DNA of 64,000 nt from Litorihabitans aurantiacus (GTDB lineage: Bacteria > Actinomycetota > Actinomycetes > Actinomycetales > Beutenbergiaceae). The notes below the pieces were generated by a model. It saw nothing but the letters and a program-made list of their open reading frames with translations. It searched no databases and was not told where the DNA came from. Positions 27,681-36,381 of this stretch are shown here, piece after piece. Within the stretch, counting starts at the first letter, position 1; each line of letters begins with the position of its first letter. The translations under genes were made by a program, and so were the position numbers. Where the stretch lies: the NCBI RefSeq assembly GCF_030161595.1, contig NZ_BSUM01000001.1, positions 2,666,001-2,730,000 on the forward strand, in the 5' to 3' direction.

Positions 27681-29186
27681 GTGCCCCAGTTCACCCCGCT
27701 CCTGCGCCCCTTCACCGGCAGCGACCCCGTCCACGGCGCCACGTCGCTGCGCACGCGGCTGGTCAGCCGCACCGAGCGCGAGGCGATCGGTCGCGCGATG
27801 CGCGACTCCCGTCCGGTGAGCGCGCTGGGCGGGTGGGACGTCGTCGCGGACCGCCCGCTCGCCGTCGACCTCATCGAGGCCTCGCACGCGGGCAGGCTCG
27901 AGCACCTCGTCCCCGTGCGCGTCGCGCGCATGGTCGGCTCGCCGTACGGATTCCTGCGCGGGAGCGCGGTGGTGATGGCCGACGACGTCGCGCGCCTGCC
28001 CGTCTCCGGCATCACCCCGGTCATCGGTGGCGACGCGCACCTGGGCAACTTCGGCTTCTACCGCTCCCCCGAGGGCGAGCTCGTGATGGACATCAACGAC
28101 TTCGACGAGGCGCACACCGGCGCGTGGGAGTGGGACCTCGCGCGCCTGACGGCGTCCATCTGGGTCGCCGGACGCGAGAACGGGCTGACCGAGGAGAACT
28201 GCCGCACCAGCGTCGAGGCGTGCGTCCGCTCCTACGCGGGCGAGGTCGTGCGGCTCGCGCGCATCCCCCTGATCACGCGCTCATTCGAGCGGATGGACGT
28301 CACGCACCTCGACGACGCGGCCACCGACCCCGGCCTGCGCGAGAAGATCCGCCGCGCCGCGAAATCGGCCCGCAAGCGCACGAGCGACCGCGTGCTGCCG
28401 AAGCTGACCGCCCAGAACGCGCGGGGCGAGCGCGAGATCGTCCCCGACCCGCCGCTCGTGGAGCGCCTGGACGACGCCGCCGCGGAGGCCGTGGCCCGCG
28501 GCCTCGACGACTACCTCGTCAGCCTGCCCGCGCAGTGGCGCCGCGTGCTCGCCTGGTACCAGCTGGCCGACGTCGCGCACAAGGTCGTGGGGGTGGGGAG
28601 CGTCGGGCTGCGCGCCTACGTCGCGCTGCTGGAGGGGACCTCGCCCGACGACGTGCTGTTCCTGCAGCTCAAGCAGGCGCGGCGCTCCGTGCTGGCGCGG
28701 TACGTGCACGGCGAGCACGCCTGGCACGACCACCAGGGCCAGCGCGTGGTCGAGAGCCAGCAGGCGCTGCAGACCGTGTCGGACCCGCTGCTGGGGTGGA
28801 CGTCGTTCGGCGGCGACCAGTACTACGTGCGCACCTTCCGCAACATGAAGGGCACGGTGCCGCTCGACGGCCTCGACGCCGCCGCGCTCGCCGACTACTC
28901 GGCCATCGTCGGCACGCTGCTGGCGAAGGGGCACGCGCGCACGTCCGGCGCGTCGATGATCGCCGCGTACCTGGGGGACGACGGCGGGGCGGACGCCGAT
29001 GGCGACGACGCGGCGGGCGCGGGGGCCGAGGCCGCGGCGCAGGCGTTCGCCGCGTTCGCGCGCGGCTACGCCGACCAGACCGAGGCCGACCACGCCACGC
29101 TCGTGGCGGCGGTGCGCGCGGGCCGGCTGCCCGTCGCCGAGGGCTGCACCGGCTCGGCGTTCCGCCCGGGCGACGTCCGCAACTGA
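27681..29186 (+). CDS. DUF2252 family protein
   Basis: GTG 27681 gives 501 residues. The protein has a kinase-like signature: GGDAHLGNFGF resembles a catalytic loop and MDINDFDEAHTGAWEWDLARL a metal-binding DFD loop, as in aminoglycoside phosphotransferase-fold proteins. Later conserved segments are DVAHKVVGVGSVGLRAYVALLEG and FLQLKQARRSVL. No substrate is known. An insertion rich in Asp/Gly/Ala near residue 435 appears to be lineage specific. Cytoplasmic; no partner gene nearby. Confidence 0.9.
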   Translation: MPQFTPLLRPFTGSDPVHGATSLRTRLVSRTEREAIGRAMRDSRPVSALGGWDVVADRPLAVDLIEASHAGRLEHLVPVRVARMVGSPYGFLRGSAVVMADDVARLPVSGITPVIGGDAHLGNFGFYRSPEGELVMDINDFDEAHTGAWEWDLARLTASIWVAGRENGLTEENCRTSVEACVRSYAGEVVRLARIPLITRSFERMDVTHLDDAATDPGLREKIRRAAKSARKRTSDRVLPKLTAQNARGEREIVPDPPLVERLDDAAAEAVARGLDDYLVSLPAQWRRVLAWYQLADVAHKVVGVGSVGLRAYVALLEGTSPDDVLFLQLKQARRSVLARYVHGEHAWHDHQGQRVVESQQALQTVSDPLLGWTSFGGDQYYVRTFRNMKGTVPLDGLDAAALADYSAIVGTLLAKGHARTSGASMIAAYLGDDGGADADGDDAAGAGAEAAAQAFAAFARGYADQTEADHATLVAAVRAGRLPVAEGCTGSAFRPGDVRN

Positions 29187-29236
29187 GGCGGCCGCCACGC
29201 CGTCGACCCGGCGCCGGGGACGAGCGAGCCGCTCGC

Positions 29237-29275
29237 GGGGAAGTTCCGGACGTGCGGGGCGTCCGGAACTTCCCC
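29237..29275. repeat. Palindromic repeat, copy 2
   Basis: Perfect 16-base arms GGGGAAGTTCCGGACG (29237-29252) and its complement (29260-29275), 7-base loop TGCGGGG. Same stem and loop length as the copy at 17323-17371. It lies between convergent DUF2252 and SDR genes. Confidence 0.75.
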
Positions 29276-29329
29276 ACGGGACGCGCGCGGCGGGGCTGCG
29301 CAGCACGGGCGCGCGGCGCGCGGCGCGCC

Positions 29330-30136
29330 TCAGATGATCAGCGACTGCCCGCCGTCGATCCACATCTCCGACCCCGTGATGTGGCTCGAGGCGTCCGAGG
29401 TCAGGAACGAGACCAGGTCACCCACCTGGGCAGCCGAGCCGGCCTCGTCACCGGTGAGCGGGATCTCGCCGTCGGGGAACGACGCGCGCACCCCGAGATC
29501 ACCCACGCCGCGGTGCTCGGTGTTGTCGCCGATCTCGGTGTCGATCGCACCGGGGCAGATCACGTTGACGCGCACCTTCGCCGACGCGAGCTCGACCGCG
29601 ATCATCTTCGCGAACGCCACCTGGCCCGCCTTGCTCGAGGAGTACGCCGAGGCGCCCGTGTTGCTGAACGTGCGCGTGCCGTTGATCGAGGAGACGATCA
29701 CGACGGCGCCGCCCCGCACCTTCAGCAGCGGCACCGCGTACTTCACCGTGTGGAACGTGCCCGTGAGGTTGGTCGCGATCGTGTCCGACCACTCCTGCGG
29801 CGTCAGGTCCTCGAGCGAGGCCCACACCCCGTTCACCCCGGCCGAGGCGACGACGACGTCGATCCGCCCCAGCTCGTCGGCCACGCGCTCGAAGGCGACC
29901 CGCACGGAGTCGGCGTCCTCGACCTCGACCGCGAGCGGCAGCGCCCACCCGCCGGCCGCGCGCACCTCCTCCGCGGTGCTCTCCGCCGTCGAGAGCGAGT
30001 GGCCCACGACGACGACGCGCAGACCGTCCGCCGCCAGCCGCAGCGCCGCGGCGCGCCCGATCCCGGATCCCGCACCGGTGACGACGGCGACCCGGGTGCC
30101 CGCCCCGTCGTCCGTCCGCTGGTCCTCGTGGCTCAC
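29330..30136 (-). CDS. Short-chain dehydrogenase/reductase (SDR)
   Basis: A 268-residue classical SDR: cofactor loop VTGAGSGIGRA, Asn-Ala-Gly equivalent SAGVNG, catalytic Ser in VIVSSINGT, YxxxK as YSSSKAG, and the C-terminal ITGSEMWIDGGQS that closes the Rossmann fold. NAD(P)-dependent oxidation or reduction of an alcohol/ketone; the substrate is unknown. I chose GTG 30136, which has GGAG six bases upstream, over the GTG at 30160. Not clearly in an operon. Confidence 0.92.
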   Translation of the reverse strand: MSHEDQRTDDGAGTRVAVVTGAGSGIGRAAALRLAADGLRVVVVGHSLSTAESTAEEVRAAGGWALPLAVEVEDADSVRVAFERVADELGRIDVVVASAGVNGVWASLEDLTPQEWSDTIATNLTGTFHTVKYAVPLLKVRGGAVVIVSSINGTRTFSNTGASAYSSSKAGQVAFAKMIAVELASAKVRVNVICPGAIDTEIGDNTEHRGVGDLGVRASFPDGEIPLTGDEAGSAAQVGDLVSFLTSDASSHITGSEMWIDGGQSLII

Positions 30137-30287
30137 ACCGTCTCCGTCCGTCGATCTCACCGGCGCCCGACGGCACCGGTCCTCACGACCGTAACCCCGC
30201 GCGGCGCCACCGGTCCGGACCGGTCCCGCGCCGCCGCACCGCCGGACGTCCCGACCCGGGGGCCGAGCGCGCCGAGCGTCGGCGACG

Positions 30288-31004
30288 TCAGCGGCCGCTG
30301 AGCGACATGTGCACCTGGTAGCGGTCGCCGCGGTACCAGGACGTCACGTGCTCGACGGCGCGACCACCGGCGCTCGAGGTGCGCAGGAAGACCATCACGG
30401 GCGCCCCCGCCTCGACGTCGAGCGCGGCGGCGAGATCGCCGTCGGCCACCTCGGCCCACGCCGTCTGCTCCGCGTGGTCGATCCCGACGCCGTACTCGCT
30501 CGCCAGCAGCGCGTACAGGGATCCGGTGAGGTCGTGCTCGCCGAGCTCGGGCGCCACCTCGGGCGAGTACCAGCCCGTCTCGAGCGCCATGGGCTCCCCG
30601 CCCGCGAGCCGCAGGCGCTCGATGCGCCAGGCGCGCGCACCGTCGGGCAGTCGCAGCGCCGCCCGCGCCTCGACCGGGGCGACGGCGAACGCCACCTCAC
30701 GCACGAGCGTGGACGGGACGAGGCCCCGCCGTCGCACGTCGTCGGTGAACGAGGCCAGGTGCAGCGTGGACTGCACGCGCGGGCCGACGACGAACGTCCC
30801 CTTGCCGTGCACCCGGTACAGCACGCGCTCCTCCACGAGCCGGCCGATCGCCTCGCGCACGGTGGCGCGGCTGACGCCGTGCTCGGCCATGAGGTCGCGC
30901 TCGGAGGGGATCGCGTCGTGGGGGCGCCAGTCGGACCCGACGCGCGCCAGGAGCACCGCGCGCAGCCGCGCGTGCTTGGTGAGCTCCTCGCCCGAACCGT
31001 TCAC
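30288..31004 (-). CDS. GntR-family regulator of GlcNAc use (DasR/NagR type)
   Basis: The winged helix spans residues 10-75 (DAIPSERDLMAEHGVSRATVREAIGRLVEERV, KGTFV), followed by a UTRA/HutC effector domain (from HLASFTDDVRRRGLVPS to the end). DasR/NagR proteins bind phosphorylated amino sugars and release dre sites. A perfect dre-like palindrome lies 49 bases upstream, between this gene and the divergent GlcNAc PTS genes. GTG 31004 keeps that site outside the coding region; ATG 31046 would place it seven bases away and is less likely. 238 residues. Confidence 0.88.
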   Translation of the reverse strand: MNGSGEELTKHARLRAVLLARVGSDWRPHDAIPSERDLMAEHGVSRATVREAIGRLVEERVLYRVHGKGTFVVGPRVQSTLHLASFTDDVRRRGLVPSTLVREVAFAVAPVEARAALRLPDGARAWRIERLRLAGGEPMALETGWYSPEVAPELGEHDLTGSLYALLASEYGVGIDHAEQTAWAEVADGDLAAALDVEAGAPVMVFLRTSSAGGRAVEHVTSWYRGDRYQVHMSLSGR

Positions 31005-31052
31005 CTTCGTCCCCACCCGTTGACACGATTGCTCCCCCGGCCCCATGATCCT

Positions 31053-31068
31053 ACTGGTTCGGACCAGT
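31053..31068. promoter_or_regulatory. dre site for DasR/NagR
   Basis: ACTGGTTCGGACCAGT, matching the dre pattern ACTGGTCTAGACCAGT except at the centre. It serves both the regulator gene and the PTS operon. A weaker half-site (CCAGTCCGGACCA) follows at about 31075-31087. Confidence 0.85.
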
Positions 31069-31120
31069 GACCAACCAGTCCGGACCACCCATCGGACGCC
31101 GACGACACGAGGTTCGCCAG

Positions 31121-31594
31121 ATGACCACCCCCGCCGCCACCCCGATCCACGCACCCCTCGCCGGGCGCGTGAGCGCCCTGGCCGACGTGCCCGACCCCGT
31201 CTTCGCCGAGGGGATCATGGGCGAGGGCGCGGCGATCGAGCCGCCCGACGCCGTCATCGACGTCGTCGCCCCCGTCTCGGGGACCCTCCTGAAGGTTCTG
31301 CCGCACGCGTTCGTCATCCTCACCCCCGCCGGGTGGGGCGTGCTCGTCCACCTCGGGATCGACACGGTCCGCCTCGAGGGCGCGGGCTTCACCGTCCACG
31401 TCACCCAGGGCGACGAGATCGAGGCGGGCGCGCCGGTCGTGACCTACGACGTCCCCGCCGTCCGCGCCGCCGGCGTCGCCACCGTCGTCCCCGTGGTGCC
31501 GCTCGAGCACACCGGTGCCGTCGCGCTCGCCGAGGGGTTGAGCCCGGGCGACGACGTCACCCCCGGCAGCCCGTTCCTCACCCTCACCGCCTGA
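31121..31594 (+). CDS. PTS system, glucose-family IIA component
   Basis: Carries phosphate from HPr to the sugar-specific EIIB. 157 residues with the Crr-type fold: APLAGRVSALADVPDPVFAEGIMGEG, PVSGTLLKVLPHAFVILTPAGWGVLVHLGIDTV-type core. The phosphorylated histidine is H77 and the assisting one H62. First gene of the PTS-nagB-nagA operon under the dre site. ATG 31121 was preferred over the upstream GTG/ATG at 31067, which would overlap the operator. Confidence 0.94.
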   Translation: MTTPAATPIHAPLAGRVSALADVPDPVFAEGIMGEGAAIEPPDAVIDVVAPVSGTLLKVLPHAFVILTPAGWGVLVHLGIDTVRLEGAGFTVHVTQGDEIEAGAPVVTYDVPAVRAAGVATVVPVVPLEHTGAVALAEGLSPGDDVTPGSPFLTLTA

Positions 31595-31695
31595 CCGCAC
31601 CGCCTGACCGCACCCCGTCGCACCACCTCAGACGCCCCCTGAGCGCACCACCTCCGCACGGCCACCTGACCCCACCACGACGAAGGAAGCGCTCC

Positions 31696-33327
31696 ATGAC
31701 CGCCACCGCCGCACAGTCCGGTGCCCGCTCGGGCCGCTCGGGCCTCAGAATCCCCGGTTTCGCCCAGCTGCAACGCCTGGGCAAGAGCCTCATGCTGCCG
31801 ATCGCCGTGCTCCCGGCGGCAGGCATCCTGCTGCGCCTGGGGCAGGACGACCTGCTCGGCAGCATCGAGACGCCCGTGATCGGACCGTTCTTCGACGCGA
31901 TGAGCGCCGCCGGCGACGCGCTGTTCGCGAACCTCGCGCTGCTGTTCGCCGTCGGCGTCGCGATCGGGTTCGCCAAGAAGGCGGACGGGTCGACGGCGCT
32001 GGCGGCGGTCGTCGGGTACCTCGTGATGGGGAAGGTCTTCGAGGCGATGTCCCCCGTGGTGCTCGCGGGGCAGACCGACGCGGCGGGCGATCCGCTGATG
32101 ATCAACTACAGCGTCTTCGGCGGCATCATCATCGGCCTGGTCACCGCGGTCCTGTTCGACCGCTTCCACACGATCGCGCTGCCGACCTACCTGGGCTTCT
32201 TCGGCGGCCGACGGTTCGTGCCGATCATCGTCTCGCTCACCGCGCTCCTGATCGCGTTCGCTATGAGCTACCTGTACCCGCTCTTCAGCGCCGGGCTCAA
32301 CGGTCTGGGCGCCTTCATCGGCGGCACCGGCGCCGTCGGCGCGTTCCTGTACGGCTTCGCCAACCGCATGCTCATCCCGCTCGGCCTGCACCACATCCTG
32401 AACTCCTACGTGTGGTTCCTCCAGGGCTCCTACACCGGCCCGAACGGCGTCGTCACCGGCGAGCTGACGCGCTTCGCGGCGGGCGACCCCACCGGCGGCG
32501 CCCTGACGGCCGGCTTCTACCCCGTCCTGATGTTCGGCCTCCCGGCCGCGGCGCTCGCGATGATCCACGTGGCGCGCCCGCGCCAGAAGAAGGCCGCGAT
32601 CGGCATCCTCGGCGCCGCCGCCATCACGGCGCTGGTCACCGGCATCACCGAGCCGCTCGAGTTCGCCTTCATGTTCCTGGCGTTCCCGCTCTACGTCGTC
32701 CACGCGATCCTGACCGGCCTCTCGCTGGCGATCGCCTACCTGCTCGACATCCACCTCGGCTTCTCGTTCTCCGCCGGACTCATCGACCTGCTCCTCTACG
32801 GGACGGCACCGGCCGCGAGCAACATCCCGCTGCTGGTGATCATGGGACTGGCCTACGCCGTCGTCTACTACGTCCTGTTCCGCGTGGTCATCACGCGCTG
32901 GAACCTGCGCACGCCGGGGCGCGAGGACGACGACGTCGCGGCCGCCGAGGCCGCGGCCGTCAGCAGCGAGGGCGCACCGGGCGCGACGTCGACCACGCCC
33001 GACGTCGGGCGGGTGGACCAGCTGGTCGACCCGGCCGCCGCGGCGCCGGCCACCGGCACCGCGACGGCGACCGCACCCTCCGCGCCCGCCACCTCCGACG
33101 ACCGCGCCGAGCAGCTCATCGCGGCGTTCGGCGGCCGGCAGAACCTGGTGAACGTGGACGCGTGCATCACGCGGCTGCGCATGGAGGTCGTCGACAAGGA
33201 CCTCGTGGACAAGGCCCGCCTGCGCCAGCTCGGCGCCGCCGGAGTGCTGGAGGTCGGGAACAACGTGCAGGCGGTGTTCGGCGTCCAGGCAGAAGCGCTG
33301 AAGACGCTCATCAACGACAGCCTGTAG
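31696..33327 (+). CDS. PTS system, N-acetylglucosamine-specific EIICB
   Basis: Imports GlcNAc with phosphorylation to GlcNAc-6-P. The 543-residue protein has an EIIC domain of about ten helices (LGKSLMLPIAVLPAAGILLRLG; ALPTYLGFFGGRRFVPI; GITEPLEFAFMF with the conserved GITE sugar-site motif). An Ala/Thr/Pro linker follows, then an EIIB domain with phosphocysteine C490 in NVDACITRLRMEV. The EIIB lies C-terminal, as in the NagE/PtsG group. The substrate is assigned from the neighbours nagB/nagA and the dre operator. ATG 31696 has GAAGGAAG nine bases upstream. EIIA is a separate protein here. Confidence 0.93.
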   Translation: MTATAAQSGARSGRSGLRIPGFAQLQRLGKSLMLPIAVLPAAGILLRLGQDDLLGSIETPVIGPFFDAMSAAGDALFANLALLFAVGVAIGFAKKADGSTALAAVVGYLVMGKVFEAMSPVVLAGQTDAAGDPLMINYSVFGGIIIGLVTAVLFDRFHTIALPTYLGFFGGRRFVPIIVSLTALLIAFAMSYLYPLFSAGLNGLGAFIGGTGAVGAFLYGFANRMLIPLGLHHILNSYVWFLQGSYTGPNGVVTGELTRFAAGDPTGGALTAGFYPVLMFGLPAAALAMIHVARPRQKKAAIGILGAAAITALVTGITEPLEFAFMFLAFPLYVVHAILTGLSLAIAYLLDIHLGFSFSAGLIDLLLYGTAPAASNIPLLVIMGLAYAVVYYVLFRVVITRWNLRTPGREDDDVAAAEAAAVSSEGAPGATSTTPDVGRVDQLVDPAAAAPATGTATATAPSAPATSDDRAEQLIAAFGGRQNLVNVDACITRLRMEVVDKDLVDKARLRQLGAAGVLEVGNNVQAVFGVQAEALKTLINDSL

Positions 33328-33378
33328 GACGACCGGCGGCCGGCGCACGCGCATCGGCCGCCCCGAAGAAGGAGACCC

Positions 33379-34164
33379 GTGGAAGTCATCATCGTCGACC
33401 ACCCGCGCGACGCGGGGGCGATCGTCGCCGACGCCGTCGCGGCGCTGCTCGCGCAGCGACCGGACGCCGTCCTCGGCCTGGCCACCGGTTCGACGCCGCT
33501 GCCGGTCTACGACGAGCTCGTCCGGCGCCACCGGGAGGAGGGCCTGTCGTTCGCGCGGGCGCGGGCCTTCCTCCTGGACGAGTACGTCGGGCTGCCGGCC
33601 GACCACCCCGAGCGCTACCGGGCGGTCATCGAGCGCGACTTCACCGGGCGGGTGGACCTCGACCCGGCGGCCGTCGTCGGTCCGGACGGCCTCGCGGCCG
33701 ACCTGGCCGCCGCCGGACCGGCCTACGACGCCGCGATCCGCGACGCCGGCGGCGTCGACCTCCAGATCCTCGGGATCGGGACCGACGGCCACCTGGCCTT
33801 CAACATGCCGATGTCCAGCCTCACGAGCCGGACCCGCCTCAAGACGCTCACCCCGCGCACCCGCCAGGACAACGCCCGGTTCTTCGACGGCAACGTCGAC
33901 CGCGTCCCGACGCACTGCCTCACGCAGGGCCTCGGGACGATCGCCGAGAGTCGGCACGCCGTCATGCTGGGCTTCGGCCGAGGCAAGGCGCAGGCGGTGC
34001 GCGAGTGCGTCGAGGGGCCGGTCTCCTCGCACTGGCCCGCCTCGGTCCTGCAGATGCACCCGCACGCCACGGTGATCGTCGACGCCGAGGCCGCGGACCA
34101 GCTGGCGTTCACGGAGTACTACCGCGCCGTGCGCGAGGGGAAGCCCGCGTGGCAGGGTCTGTGA
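33379..34164 (+). CDS. nagB: Glucosamine-6-phosphate deaminase
   Basis: Converts glucosamine-6-P to fructose-6-P and ammonia. 261 residues from GTG 33379 with GGAGA upstream. Family features: GLATGSTPLPVYDEL, LLDEYVGL with general base D67, and GIGTDGHLAFN with D136 and H138. In E. coli NagB the next catalytic residue is E148 in FNEP; here that position is Met (FNMP, residue 143). SSLTSRTRLKTLTPRTRQDNARFF then matches normally. Whether the enzyme is altered in activity or simply variant is open. Overlaps nagA (GTGA). Confidence 0.93.
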   Translation: MEVIIVDHPRDAGAIVADAVAALLAQRPDAVLGLATGSTPLPVYDELVRRHREEGLSFARARAFLLDEYVGLPADHPERYRAVIERDFTGRVDLDPAAVVGPDGLAADLAAAGPAYDAAIRDAGGVDLQILGIGTDGHLAFNMPMSSLTSRTRLKTLTPRTRQDNARFFDGNVDRVPTHCLTQGLGTIAESRHAVMLGFGRGKAQAVRECVEGPVSSHWPASVLQMHPHATVIVDAEAADQLAFTEYYRAVREGKPAWQGL

Positions 34165-35383
34165 CCCGGCTGCGGGCCGGGCGGGCGCTGGTCGGTGGCG
34201 CGCTCACCGGCCCGGTCGCGCTCACGCTGGGCGGCGGGCGGATCACGGCGATCGAGACGGATCCGCGCGCCGTCGCGGCGCTCGACCCGCGGTCGATCGA
34301 CGTCGACCTCACCGACGGCGTCCTCACCCCGGGGCTCCTCGACCTCCAGGTCAACGGATCCTTCGGCGCCGACTTCGCCGACGCCGACCCGCAGGGGTGG
34401 GCGACGGCGCTGGACGGGCTCGCCGCTCGCGGCGTCACCAGCGTCGAACCGACGATCATCACCGCCCCCTGCCCGACCTGCGTTCGGCCTTCGAGCGGCT
34501 GCGCCGCGCGGTCGAGGACAACGCGGTCACGCCGCGGCACGCCGTCGCACGCATCCTGGGCGCCCACCTCGAGGGCCCGTTCATCTCGCCCGACCGCTGC
34601 GGCACGCACCGTCCGGCCTGGATGGTGCCGCCCACCCGGGAGCACCTCGAGGCGCTCCTGGGCCACGACGCCGTCCGCGAGACCCTCCTCACGGTCACGC
34701 TCGCCCCCGAGCTACCGGGGGCCACCGAGGCGATCCAGCGTCTCGTCGGCGACGGCCGCATCGTCTCGCTCGGCCACACCGACGCCCTCGCGGCCCAGGT
34801 GCACGCGGCCGCCGACGCGGGCGCCACGATGGTCACCCACCTGTTCAACGCGCAGCGACCCCTCGGGCACCGCGAACCCGGCGTCGTCGGGGCCGCGCTC
34901 GCGGACGAGCGGCTCTTCCTCGGCACGATCCTCGACGGGCGGCACGTCGCGGCGAGCGTCGTCGGCATCGTCCTGGCCGCGGCGCGCGGCCGGGTGGTGG
35001 GTGTGACCGACGCGATCGCGACGGCGGGGCTGCCGCCGGGCACCTGGCTCACCTTCGGCGGCGCGGAGGTCGCGGGCGACGAGCACGGGGTGGGGCGCCG
35101 CCGCGACGGCACCATCGCCGGGGCCGGGATCGTGCTCGACGAGGGCGTGCGGCGGATGATCGCGGCGGGCCTCGACCCCGCCGTCGTGCTCGCCTCCTGC
35201 ACCGAGGTGGCGGCGCGCTCGATCGGGCGCGACGACGTCGGGCACCTGCGAGCCGGCGCGCTCGCCGACCTCGTCTGGTGGGACTCCTCGTGGCACCCGG
35301 ACCGCGTGTGGGTCGGCGGATCCGAACGCGCGACGGCGACCGGGACGGAACCGGCCCCGACGGGTCACGTCCTGGTGAGGTAA
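34161..35383 (+). pseudogene. nagA: N-acetylglucosamine-6-phosphate deacetylase, one frameshift
   Basis: Removes acetate from GlcNAc-6-P, feeding NagB. The first frame, from GTG 34161 (overlapping the nagB stop), gives LTPGLLDLQVNGSFGADFAD up to about 34470. The rest is one base out of phase: HLEGPF, VSLGHTDA, MVTHLFNAQ and GVTDAIATAG carry the metal and substrate ligands. The junction is in a CCCCC run; one more C yields IITAPLPDLRSAFERL and a length of 407 residues, normal for NagA. All motifs are conserved, so a missing base in the assembly is the simplest reading. Confidence 0.88.
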
Positions 35384-35392
35384 GCCTTACCT
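35378..35392. promoter_or_regulatory. Iron box (IdeR/DmdR-type operator)
   Basis: AGGTAAG-C-CTTACCT, a perfect 7-1-7 palindrome that matches the core of actinobacterial iron boxes. It overlaps the nagA stop codon and lies 47 bases before the siderophore-interacting protein gene. Confidence 0.8.
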
Positions 35393-35438
35393 TTGCTACG
35401 GTGACGGCGCCCGACACCGCACCCGCGAAGGAGTCCCC

Positions 35439-36341
35439 GTGGTCCGTCACCAGCGCCTCGTCAAGCCGGAGAACCCGGGCCTCGTCCACCTGACGGTGCT
35501 GCGCAGGGAACAGCTCTCGCCGCACTGGATGCGCGTCACGCTCGGCGGTGGCGAGATCGACCGCTTCGCGCCGATGGGGTACGACCAGTGGTTCCGGCTG
35601 TTCCTGCCGCTCGGCGGCACCGAGGGTCTGGACCGGCTCCCCGCCCGCGCGAACCAGCTGATCGGCTACCTGCGCTACCTCCGGATCCCCGACGGCGTGC
35701 GCCCCGTCATGCGCAACTACACCGTGCGCGCGTTCCGCCCGGCGAGCACGACCTCGGGGGCGGAGCTCGACGTCGACCTCGTGCTGCACGGGAGCCCCGC
35801 GGACGGGAGTGCCGGACCCGCCTCGCGGTGGGCGCAGACGTGCGCGGTGGGCGAGAGCGTCGTCGTGATCGACGAGGGTCTCGGCTTCAACCCCGCCGCG
35901 GGGACCGAGCGCGTGCTGCTCGTGGGCGACGAGACGGCTCTGCCTGCCGTCGCCGGCATCTGCGCCAGCCTCCCCGCCAGCGCGACCGGACTCGCGATCG
36001 TCGAGGTGCCGACGGCCGAGGACGCGCTCGAGTTCACCCGGCCCGACGGCGTCGCGGTGCGCTGGGTGGTGCGCGAGGACCCCGGTGCGGCCGGACCGAC
36101 CCAGCCCGTCCCCGGCACGCTCGCGCTCGCCGAGCTGCGCACCCTGACCGACGCCGAGGTCGATGCCGGAGAAGTCCACGCGTTCGTCGCGGGCGAGCAG
36201 GCGCTGGCGACCGGCGGCCGCCGCCACCTGGTGAACGAGCGCGGCGTCGCCAAGGAGCGCGTCTCGTTCACCGGCTACTGGCGCCTCGGTGCCGCGTCAC
36301 CGACGCCGAAGGCCCAGGTGGCGGCACCCGCCGCCGGATAA
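35439..36341 (+). CDS. Siderophore-interacting protein (NADPH/FAD ferric-siderophore reductase family)
   Basis: GTG 35439, preceded by CGAAGGAG, gives 300 residues. The FAD-binding barrel has the RxYTxR-like motif MRNYTVRAF, LVLHGSPADGSAGPASRWA, and a C-terminal reductase lobe with LLVGDETALPAVAGI and VHAFVAGEQA...KERVSFTGYWRLG. Members reduce ferric siderophores in the cytoplasm to release iron. The iron box upstream indicates repression when iron is plentiful. No siderophore transporter lies in the window. Confidence 0.94.
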   Translation: MVRHQRLVKPENPGLVHLTVLRREQLSPHWMRVTLGGGEIDRFAPMGYDQWFRLFLPLGGTEGLDRLPARANQLIGYLRYLRIPDGVRPVMRNYTVRAFRPASTTSGAELDVDLVLHGSPADGSAGPASRWAQTCAVGESVVVIDEGLGFNPAAGTERVLLVGDETALPAVAGICASLPASATGLAIVEVPTAEDALEFTRPDGVAVRWVVREDPGAAGPTQPVPGTLALAELRTLTDAEVDAGEVHAFVAGEQALATGGRRHLVNERGVAKERVSFTGYWRLGAASPTPKAQVAAPAAG

Positions 36342-36381
36342 CGGCGTGACGCCCGCGACGCCGTCGGGCACACTGCCGCGC

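Noticed and set aside
31444-34065. An 873-residue minus-strand open frame under the PTS and nagB genes
   Set aside because: Shadow of three recognised genes; no start context and composition dominated by Arg, Asp and Val.
34440-34500. Programmed frameshift in nagA
   Set aside because: No stem-loop or slippery heptamer of the usual kind, and the break matches the window-wide pattern of a missing base in a C run.
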